DNA of 64,000 nt. Source: Antedon mediterranea (lineage: Eukaryota > Echinodermata > Crinoidea > Comatulida > Antedonidae). Below the pieces are notes generated by a model. The model worked only from the letters and a program-made list of their open reading frames with translations. It ran no database searches and was not told the origin of the DNA. Location of the stretch: positions 2,294,001 through 2,358,000 of the forward strand of contig NC_092679.1 in the NCBI RefSeq assembly GCF_964355755.1, given 5' to 3'. How positions within the stretch are numbered: the first letter of the stretch is position 1; the number at the start of each line of letters is the position of its first letter. Positions 56,131-64,000 of the stretch are shown here, piece by piece. The position numbers were made by a program, and so were the translations under genes.

Positions 56131-57159
56131 GTAAGTAATTCAATGCAACATATTTGCTAATATTGTATATTGAGTTAAATTCTTGGTTAGAAAAAGGATG
56201 GGAAGGATTAGGGTGGATTTTGTCAAAACCTGTTCTCAAAACAGCATGTATGTATTAAACACTTCCTAGTTTTGGAAGTTAAATAGGGGTGACCTCTCAC
56301 GAATTTAACTCAATATACAATATTAGCTATGTTGCAAATAAGCACTCATTAGAGCCCCCTTCTCACAGTCATGCATGCAAAACAGTTCATAGACTGATAT
56401 AACCATTACAGTATATAGTTTCCCTGAATTGTATATTTTTTGTAGAAGTGGCTGCACCCCCCCCCCCCCCACCCCACCATTTGGTGAGGGGGCAGGTAAA
56501 TGGGTTTCACCTTAAGTTATTACCGAGCGAGAGTTGATTCCATTTTTATTTAATTGCCATGATTCAAATTCTTGTATGTGGGCTTGTAAGTTAATATTTA
56601 TTATTTCAAACACATAAAATATACATGTAAAATTTAACATAAATTTATCTTTTTTTTTTCACAACGATCACCTGTAATTCGCCAAAGTGATGAATTAAAT
56701 TCTAGTAGTTGTATTTGTTATTCTAACATCTGATTTATCCTTTTTATCTTTCCTATTTTAGAATGCAATGCGTTCGGTCATTTCAATTTCGATGATTTTA
56801 CTTGATTTATTCTGTCACAACACTGAAGCAGGGCGGAGAATATTTATTTCGTATGAGAACACCTATCGTCAGTTAGCTGGTGTTGGAGAAGATTTTGAAT
56901 TTAATCGTAATTTCGCGTTTAATGTAAGCATTAAGTATATTTTATTTTGTATAATTTTCGAATAGTAGGCCTATTAATAGAAAGGTGAAACAATTTAGTT
57001 GAATACGTATGTATTGTAACAAACAATATTTGTTTACAGATTCTACCAAATACAATTTATGACCGCACAGATGCAGTACTCTTGTGTTTTGAAGAAATTG
57101 AAGTTTTTCTGAGAAGAACTGCAGCCAGGCCACCGCACCCATTACAAAACAGAGCTCCT
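56014..57159 (+). CDS. Unrecognised small secreted protein, three phase-0 exons (3' end unresolved)
   Basis: Exons 56014-56130, 56762-56923 and 57040-57159 join in frame and give 133 residues without a stop. The start MGLGVFLSTVILLVLIFPGS is a clear signal peptide with likely cleavage near residue 21. The mature part is largely helical in composition (KMIFRTIRNKLNAMRSVISI), with two Cys (in LFCHNT and LLCFEE) and a Pro-rich end PPHPLQNRAP. Every junction is phase 0 with good GT-AG signals. The final exon is ambiguous: splicing to 57985 adds 21 residues before TAA, whereas splicing to 58705 adds one residue before TAA. I recognise no family. Introns of one phase in a small secreted helical protein recall helical cytokines, but that is only a hypothesis. 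Confidence 0.6.
56140..56340. repeat. Long-armed hairpin in intron 1 of the unknown gene
   Basis: GCTAATATTGTATATTGAGT TAAATTC (left) and its exact inverse near 56300-56327 are arms of at least 27 bp, followed by further imperfect pairing (CAACATA/TATGTTG). The loop is about 115 bp. Confidence 0.85.
56762..56923 (+). CDS. Unknown secreted protein exon 2
   Basis: Fifty-four codons between CCTATTTTAG and GTAAGC. It contains ISMILLDLFCHNTEAGRRIF and ENTYRQLAGVGEDFEFNRNF. No recognised motif; an amphipathic helix is likely at the start. Confidence 0.6.
57040..57159 (+). CDS. Unknown secreted protein exon 3
   Basis: Forty codons between TTGTTTACAG and GTAAGT, encoding ILPNTIYDRTDAVLLCFEEI then EVFLRRTAARPPHPLQNRAP. 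The intron that follows contains a reversed LINE fragment. Confidence 0.6.
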
Positions 57160-57269
57160 GTAAGTGAATCACTAATCTTGGTAATATGCGGTTTATGGGG
57201 TTTTCTCTTTGTAATGCACATGACATCATTTAGTTTCAGTCAATCTATATATGCAGTATCACGATCGTG

Positions 57270-57965
57270 ACTTTTTCAATTCAAAGCAACATTTATTTAC
57301 TCTTTTCGTATAACAAAATTGATTACAATGTACAATATATAAAAAAAGATTTTAGAAAGAAGAAGGTACAAGCCCAGAAAGATGAAAAACATTTACTAAC
57401 ACAGACAATTAAAAAAAAAAAATAATAAATAAATATAAAATAAATAATTGACAAAAGAATAGTTAATATTTGGAAATAAGGTGACTTTTAAGTTTAGATA
57501 AAAATTATTTAATGGAAACAGAGTTTAAGATGGGGAGTGGCAGATCGTTCCAAAAAGTGGGTCCGGAATACCTAATGTTGTGTTGAAAGTGGTTGGTTTT
57601 ATGGGTTGGAATATGTAATTTTGAACTAATACGGGTATGATGATAATGAATTACAGAATTAGGAGTGAACATGTAGCAAAGATGTTTAAGAAGGTTAGAA
57701 TTAATAGAAGAAAAGATGAAAGAGCCTTGTTGGGTTAGATTGATACCAAGGACTTTGAGAAGATGAAGCTTAGAAAAAAGATGAGATTAATGAGACAGGG
57801 GTGGGGCGCCAGATATAACCCTGATGGCCTTTTTTTGAAGAGTTTGAAGTTTTTTAATATTGGAAGGATAAGAGTTGCACCAGACAATATTGCAATAGTT
57901 TAAGATAAGGCAGTAACGCATATCATCATATGAGTGACCCAGTTGATTATAACAACAAACTTCTT
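57270..57965 (-). pseudogene. 5'-truncated LINE with decayed reverse-transcriptase C-terminus
   Basis: The minus strand reads YCNIVWCNSYPSNIKKLQTL, then QKKAIRVISGAPPLSH, a stop, and on through KLHLLKVLGI to SGPTFWNDLPLPILNSVSI, another stop, and FLSKLKSHL. This is the typical C-terminal end of Jockey/CR1-type ORF2. It ends near 57270 in AAATAAATGTTGCTTTGAAT plus a short tail. Stops make it non-functional. Confidence 0.8.
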
Positions 57966-57984
57966 GTTTCTCAATCTGCAGACG

Positions 57985-58050
57985 TCCTGCAGCCCTTCAA
58001 AAATGTTTCAAGGCCCAAATTTTAGTACAGGAACACTAGCAATTTAACCC
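57985..58050 (+). CDS. Candidate final exon of the unknown secreted protein
   Basis: A strong acceptor (pyrimidine-rich run, then CTGCAG) near 57984 opens phase 0 into TSCSPSKMFQGPNFSTGTLA and one more residue before TAA at about 58048. It would give a protein of about 154 aa. The rival acceptor at 58704 reaches a stop at once in phase 0, or reads LNEDEDVTQRKKS in another frame. Unresolved without transcripts. Confidence 0.25.
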
Positions 58051-58759
58051 TTTTACTATAGATAGTGATTTTTCTGTATGGAGCTGTATTGATGGCTTAT
58101 TAACAATAAGTTATGTTTAAATATGCTAATACATATTATATGCTAATAAAACCAAAGTTTAGTATACAACTTGTGCTCATTTAAGCATAACCCATTCTTC
58201 AACATTTTACAATTGGCATCATCTCAACTTTGACATCCAAAGAAATGCGCAACATTGAGGTTACTTTTGATCCTTATGGAGTATCACATAGGCCTACAAA
58301 CACTTGCAAATATGTAAGGTATCATTTCCACAGCATCCTCAACAAAGATGCTACTTCAAACATGTTCATGCATATTCAGTAGTTGCATTGACTTGTGATT
58401 ACTGCAACCTCTTGGTCTGCCAATGAAACTCAACAAAGTACAACTTCAGTTAGATTTAACAGCCAGACTACCTTACTCAAAACATAGAGATATTATAGTT
58501 AACAGTACTATAATATGCTCAAAAGCATGAGAAAATACATATAACTCCAAAGTTTGCATTATCTCCATTGCTGAGAATTTTGAGTAGCTACAGTGCTACA
58601 CCACATTTGGCGCTTTATAATTCACGATATTATTATTATTATTTCAGCTAAAGCTTAAAATTGATTTATTATAAAGGAAAACATTTTTGTTTTTGTCTTT
58701 TTAGAATTAAATGAAGATGAAGATGTTACCCAGAGGAAGAAGAGTTAAGAATTGCCAGT

Positions 58760-60890
58760 TCAACATGTGACAAACTACACATTTTAATAGTTAACAGTTA
58801 AAAAACTTGGATGTCAGTTTCAGAAATTTTAATTGTTGACTTCGTACATATATACAATATATATCTATGTTATAAGAGAGATAGTTTGTACATTCGTGTC
58901 AACTTAAGTCGACCTCTAATTGTTTTATGAAAAGCAGGGATGGGATGTTTAATATTTCCCCATTCTTTAAAAATTAAAAAAAAATTTACAAATGTGATTT
59001 CACTGTTATATGGCACCTTTTTAAAATGTAAAATACTTACTAATATTATTACTATCTATATATCTAATATGTTTGTATGACGTCATAGTTGTTAGTTCCC
59101 AGAATGCTTTATGAAAAAAAGTTACTCGACTCCATCTTGATCTCTAAAGTAGTTTGTTGTGTTATTTCTTTCGCAACTAATAATCGCATTATTATTATTA
59201 ATGACGATGATGCTGATAATTTCATTGAGTTTGTTCATTATCTAGGTAAAATTCAAATGATTATTAATGACTTTTACAGCAACAAAGTTGTTAATATTGA
59301 ACATGGACGTTCCTTCCTTTAATGAGTACATGCGAAAATCCACCTATGGTTTCATGCAACGTATGTTGAATAGTGGTAACATCCTTGTTGCTTGTGTTTG
59401 CAAACATATGCTCCAAAACTCCAAAATGTATTGTAGATGGAGAAGCATTCTATATACTTAAGTTTAGAGTTTACGATTTTTATTTTTATGTTTATAAGTT
59501 TATTAATATGGATGATATTTCCAAAATAAAAAAGAAATTAAAAAAAAAATTATTAACATCACAATTGTTGGTTGGTATAATCTTGGGAAGTCACAGGATA
59601 AATTAAAGGAGTTACCCTTGATTTCTCACTATGTCTGAGGTCCAGGCACTGAAGCAATTTAAGGCACCGCACAAATAATATTATATGTCAACTATAAAAA
59701 AAATGACTGTGGCTTGGGCAATTAAAGCCTTAATTTCTGTTTATCTCTCTGACAATACTTGATGTAAGATGGTGTATTTCAACAAGTGTACTCATTCGCA
59801 CCAGAGCACTAATCTACTTCTAAGTATAAGTAGAAGTTGGAGAAGTAAAGTGCTTCTCAGTTTGTCTTCTGATTATTTTATTGTTGCTACCAAATCCCAG
59901 GTCATAAGAGTAGTAATGATTTTTACCTTTTAGACCTTAAAACCTATACCTAGGTTTTTTCGACCTAATTTAAGGTCACAGTACATTATGTAAATATACA
60001 GTAAATACTATATGGACCTATTGCTTTAAACGGTTAAAAATGTAAAAAAGTCGATTCTAATAATTTAAAGTGGAGTGTACGTCACTAAGGACTTTTCTTT
60101 CTGTAATTTACTTCAGTATTAGAACGTCACACATGTATTCCCGTCTCATCATCCCGATCGAACGATACGATTGTTATTGTTAATATTGAATTTTGATGTG
60201 TCATACTGTAACTATGCGCGGGTCTCTCCTCTGGTGAAACCTAATGAGATGATTCAGTGAAAAATAAACCACACTTTGTTCTTTAATTTCCCGTAGTTTC
60301 TGTGTTATTATTTCTGTATATTCCCGAGCTCTAAATCCAGGTTCCAATGGAATCAACACCATTTCATTTCACAATATTTAGTTGACCAACAACCATAAGT
60401 GTAAAATATACAGAAATTAATTGGTCAGGTACTGCTAAAGTAAATTAGATTACTATAACTACAAGAGTCTGCAAATAATATGCACTAATGATTGATTGCA
60501 GTTCTCTGAATTTATACCTTGTCCCCTAATCCCCTGTTTTTGTCTACATCCATCGATAGACATTGCTTTTAAATATAAATGTAAAACAATCAAACAAGAA
60601 CCGTGTGAATTGTGATGTTTATTCAACAAGCAAACACAATTTTACATTTACATTACATTCAACAAATTTATTTAGGCCTTTTTAAAAAAAATGAAGATTT
60701 TGAATGATAATTTGTCTTAATAAATTAGATTCAACAATTATTTTGGCAATGGTAAATATTTATGATTGTCGCAAACACAATCAAAACTATTGTGTGGAGT
60801 TGGAACCGAATCAAAAAATATATTGAATTGACTCTATCATGGTAACAAAAATGTATCTACGATAACATATTAGGTGGCGCTATTTAAGCT
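58760..60890. other. Intergenic upstream of FBXO28
   Basis: Overlapping short ORFs at 59089-59606 have low-complexity AT-rich composition and no domain. No clear repeat seen. The FBXO28 promoter must lie near the 3' end, but no TATA box is evident. Confidence 0.45.
60872..60880 (+). promoter_or_regulatory. CTCF-like core AGGTGGCGC upstream of FBXO28
   Basis: AGGTGGCGC is the core known for insect CTCF and fits the general motif. It lies 98 bases upstream of the chosen FBXO28 ATG. One short match only. Confidence 0.25.
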
Positions 60891-60977
60891 ATGATTTCAT
60901 TTTTATCAAAAAATCAAAATATTCTCAAAACTAAACGTGCCTTCTGGGCCTACGTAGATTTGGTATGGAAAAACAAA

Positions 60978-61157
60978 ATGGATCCGTCGGTGCAGGGTTC
61001 TGAAATTGTTCCGTCAACATCTTTATCTTATGAAGAAACGAACGACACAGATGACAACAAAGTATTAGAACAACTAAATTTACTATCATTACCTACAGAA
61101 GTTGTGGAGATTATTTTGTCGAATTGTTCGTACTCAGAAATTAGTGAAAAACGTCTA
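60978..61157 (+). CDS. FBXO28: FBXO28 exon 1, acidic N-terminus and start of F-box
   Basis: Sixty codons. An Asp/Glu/Ser-rich start (MDPSVQGSEIVPST) leads into LNLLSLPTEVVEIILSNCSY and SEISEKRL. It ends in phase 0 inside the F-box at the GTAAGT donor, and the next exon continues VCKFF. Confidence 0.92.
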
Positions 61158-63463
61158 GTAAGTTGTGATTAAGTTTAGCTTTTTTAGGCCTAGCTAGGTG
61201 GCTTGTAGGCTACTGACACTGCAATGTTGTGTTGTATGTCCGTGTGCCCCGATGGTCTGTTCCCCTGTATTTTCGCCAAAGCATAGGCCTAGGATCTTAA
61301 TTTTTGAAATAATTAATACAAGTGTGTGTGTTTAAATAATTTAATTTTGATGAATAAATTAATAATAATTATATTTTAGTAACAATTTATTAATATCAAA
61401 TTAATAATATGTATATTTTTTTAGGATTTTTTTTCTTCATTTTTCAGGTATGCAAGTTTTTCAATCAAGTTTGTCAAAATGTATTAAACCAAGGTTTACA
61501 TCAGGTTATGCGATACCACAACCAATGCTCGCGTAAACTAAAGGCATTGCTCCCCCGACGCGAATCGGAGCGGCGCAACCATGCGCTTTCACGACACTGT
61601 GACATTCTGTCAGCTATTGAAACAAGAATGTCATTGTTATCAATGACCTACTCTAAGTACATTGACCTCCGTCTATGTTGCTTCATTCCAGGAAAGGTAA
61701 ATAACGTGACCTCACATCAAAAAAGTATGAAACGCAAAAAGTGCAAACTGCAAACGAAGCGAATGGATAAAAATACTATAAAATATTTACTTCCCATTTT
61801 TTAAAAAGAAATAGTTGTCCAAGAAGACTTTAAAATGAATGATATTAGACAATAAATATCAAAAATAATAAAAAATAAGTTTACCATCCAACTTATCTTA
61901 TTCTTATTTATTCTTAAATTGAAAACTACCTCCTCCCTATTACAAAGACCTTCCTTACAGAGTGCCCAGTACACAACTCAAATAACATAAGTTTTCACAG
62001 TAATCTCATCTTAAAATAATCAAAATTAATTAATTAGAGAGTTCTCTTTTTAGATACAAAATATAAAAATTAATAGAATTTAACTAAAAAACATCTCTCA
62101 CGACGCTTGATTGTTTCATTTCTATATTCAGTATATAAATAAAAATAGGAATTTTCCAAAGCGATCAGAATTGTTGTTTATATTAATTTGGGCATTAAAT
62201 AAAAGTTGCTTGGCATTTCCTTCTCCATTTACTCCTTTATGTTTCATCAAATTTTCTTAAATCACAAATATTTTTCTTAAAGGTAATCGATGAAGTCTAT
62301 TATGTGTTACGATATTTACAATCAACCGAGTCGCCCCCTAGAGCCCATGAGCTTCTTCAAGAACTCCGGGATATCTCGTCAATGGCGATGGAACATTTTG
62401 ATGAAAAAATTGTTCCCGGTCTGAAGAAGTCACTCCTGCCACGCGAATCACCGGTGCAAACTTTTAGTAGCTCAGGTAAGTTATATAGTGTAGCTTAAAG
62501 AACGGCATACTGTAGTAGGGTTTTTGCAGGAGAACTTTAACGCTATTTCCCAACATGCAACACGCAAGCTCTGCCCACTTTGTAAACAAATACATCTGCG
62601 CGTGCTGCACAAGCATTACAAACAACTTTAGGTGCTTTAGCTATGTTTGTCGAAAACCTTATTTCTAAAAAATAGCATCAATGAAAAACGTTAACCGAAG
62701 GGTAACGAAACATGGAAAAATCATTACAAAACAAAAATGTTTTTAATTAAGTCAAACAATAAGAATTGTTCATCGAAATTTTCTATTTATCAGCCAATAT
62801 GCATGATTAAACAAGCCTAGCTAGCCCCAGTATCTAGGCCCGATGTATTCCATGATTTGTTATAATATGAACGTCGGAATTATTGTTCATTCCTGATGAT
62901 GATCAAATAAAGATCGAAACGTCATGGCTTGCCTCTCATATAACACTATTCAATGTTATTTAAACATAATCAGTGCATCTATTGGTTTTGATGTTTAACA
63001 TTATACATTATATCCTTGTTTAGGAGTGCGAATGACAGGAGATAGCAATTCATCTGACATAGGTGTCGACCGTTACCAACAATCTATACATAAAATTCAG
63101 TCGAAACAAAGGTACACCATGACAAGCGTTGTTATGCTAAAGAAAGAACTACAAAACTGTAAAACTCAACTTGCGGAGGAACGACGCAAGGTCGAAGAAC
63201 AGGGTCGTACGGTAGCCCAACAGGGTCTCCTTATAGCGGAGTTATCAACGGCAAATGGCGTCTTAGAACGCAAACTTTTAGAGCAACAGAGTAAACAGGT
63301 GCAATACGATCAAATGTTTGAGGATTTGTCAGCAAAAGTGGCCATGTTGGATGAAAGGACTGGCGACAATAAAGATACGTGCAGTAGAAAACGAACTCAT
63401 AGAGAAGTTCAGAGTACTAGCTCAAAGTCAGACATGTTTGCAAAGAAGATCAGAAAAAAATGA
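60978..63463 (+). CDS. FBXO28: F-box only protein 28, complete, four exons
   Basis: Substrate receptor of an SCF (SKP1-CUL1-F-box) ubiquitin ligase. Exons 60978-61157, 61448-61696, 62283-62475 and 63024-63463 total 1,062 bases, 353 aa plus TGA; human FBXO28 is 368 aa. The F-box spans about residues 34-75 (LNLLSLPTEVVEIILSNCSY, EKRLVCKFFNQV). The hallmark stretch LPRRESERRNHALSRHCDIL is nearly identical to human, as are LCCFIPGKVIDEVY and LLQELRDISSMAMEHFDEKI. The C-terminus has a long Gln/Glu/Lys coiled coil and ends in a basic tail (KKIRKK), like the human nuclear protein. I chose ATG 60978 (AAAATGG, strong Kozak); an in-frame ATG at 60891 would add 29 residues. Confidence 0.96.
61448..61696 (+). 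CDS. FBXO28: FBXO28 exon 2, end of F-box and conserved core
   Basis: Encodes VCKFFNQVCQNVLNQGLHQV, then LPRRESERRNHALSRHCDIL and ETRMSLLSMTYSKYIDLRLC, ending CFIPGK. Acceptor ATTTTTCAG; 249 bases, phase 0 at both ends. Confidence 0.96.
62283..62475 (+). CDS. FBXO28: FBXO28 exon 3, conserved helical region
   Basis: Encodes VIDEVYYVLRYLQSTESPPR, then AHELLQELRDISSMAMEHFD and EKIVPGLKKSLLPRES. It ends one base into a Gly codon at CAG|GTAAGT. Confidence 0.96.
63024..63463 (+). CDS. FBXO28: FBXO28 exon 4, coiled coil and basic tail
   Basis: The acceptor CTTGTTTAG opens into VRMTGDSNSSDIG. A coiled coil follows (MLKKELQNCKTQLAEERRKV; LERKLLEQQSKQ), then a Lys/Arg-rich end SRKRTHREV...KKIRKK and TGA. 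Two basic patches suggest nuclear localisation. Confidence 0.94.
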
Positions 63464-63548
63464 TCGTAGGAAAACAGAACGGAAATATTCTTTCATTTTG
63501 AATGGTATAATTTATAATATATTATAAAATATCAGCCTTTGTAACAAC

Positions 63549-63646
63549 ATTAAAGATGTATTGTTCCCCAAAAACATGAAAAATTAAGATTCTACAAAAT
63601 TGGACAAACATTTTTTTTTTTCAGGGGGATAATATATCTTTAATAA
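63549..63646. mobile_element. Short family E element in the FBXO28 3' region
   Basis: TTAAAGATGTATTGTTCCCC and GGGGGATAATATATCTTTAA are diverged inverted ends of the family at 38927; about 98 bp long. It starts 86 bases after the FBXO28 stop. Confidence 0.7.
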
Positions 63647-63679
63647 TAACCCCACTTATTTTTTATCGGCGGTAAAGCA

Positions 63680-63706
63680 GAATAAATAAGTAAGTAATAC
63701 TTTAAT
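63680..63706 (+). promoter_or_regulatory. Candidate FBXO28 polyadenylation signals
   Basis: AATAAA at about 63681 and 63700, roughly 220-240 bases after the TGA. If used, the 3' UTR includes the family E hairpin. Confidence 0.35.
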
Positions 63707-64000
63707 AAAAGTAAACATTTTAATTAAATAATGATATTAAATTATTTATGTCTATCAACAACGTCCCACTTAGAAAGCAGAGCCCTTAAATATTAAGTAT
63801 TCAACTTAACATAACAAATATTTTTATTTGTATTTCCCTTCAATTGTATTCAAATTTTCCTAATAGCTTAAGTGTGAATGGTGAATACGGCCACGTCATG
63901 TTTATTCTTTGACTTTATTATTTATTATTACAATGTATTGTATTTAAAACAATTATTTGTTTTTAAGAAAACAATTTGAACTATGATGAGTCTAGAAATT

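Noticed and set aside
59089-59606. Overlapping short ORFs upstream of FBXO28
   Set aside because: Low-complexity, Asn/Ile/Lys-rich translations in two frames with no splice signals joining them.
60891-60977. Earlier in-frame ATG for FBXO28
   Set aside because: The added 29 residues are unlike the family, and ATG 60978 has the stronger Kozak context; not fully excluded.
62330-62342. CTCF-like GCCCCCTAGAG in FBXO28 exon 3
   Set aside because: It lies in conserved coding sequence, so the match is explained by the protein.

Overview
This is eukaryotic, metazoan DNA: AT-rich, with genes split into many short exons by long, transposon-filled introns with GT-AG borders. No bacterial-style operons, CRISPR arrays or rRNA genes are visible. 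The family content (GALNT2, a RING/TRAF-domain TRAF and FBXO28) and the short interspersed repeats fit an invertebrate deuterostome. An echinoderm is my best guess, but that is an inference at low confidence.

Layout. (1) 1-34118, + strand: the 3' thirteen exons of a GALNT2-type polypeptide N-acetylgalactosaminyltransferase. Exon 1, with the membrane anchor, lies upstream of the window. (2) 34119-41405: GALNT2 3' flank with a CTCF-like motif pair, a 16-bp minisatellite, a tRNA-derived SINE and foldback elements. (3) 41406-51132 coding, with a 5' UTR reaching about 52.9 kb, - strand: a complete 510-aa TRAF (RING, TRAF zinc fingers, coiled coil, MATH). Its putative promoter near 52.97-53.01 kb carries a kappaB site, a CCAAT box and a GC box. 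(4) 56014-57159, + strand: a three-exon gene with phase-0 introns encoding a small protein with a signal peptide that I cannot assign to a family. Its last exon is ambiguous. (5) 60978-63463, + strand: complete FBXO28 in four exons, 353 aa.

Mobile DNA dominates the non-coding part. One foldback family (termini AAGCTCTGTCTACACT / AGTGTAGACAGAGCTT) occurs about 16 times, nearly always in GALNT2 introns. Three of its copies have seeded tandem arrays from three different parts of the element: a 26-bp array of 38 copies, a 21-bp array of 8 copies and a 50-bp duplication. A 1,075-bp element in the TRAF 5' UTR intron has the order L-L-R-R between one pair of 6-bp target duplications. Other families include a TA-flanked TIR element 13 bp from a GALNT2 5' splice site, pogo-like foldbacks, tRNA-headed SINEs, and LINE 3' ends, one with a decayed reverse-transcriptase C-terminus.

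How the genes relate: GALNT2 works in Golgi mucin-type O-glycosylation, TRAF in TNF-receptor/NF-kappaB signalling, and FBXO28 in SCF ubiquitin ligation; they share no pathway. Their proximity is of interest as synteny, because human TRAF5, FBXO28 and GALNT2 all lie on chromosome 1q32-q42.
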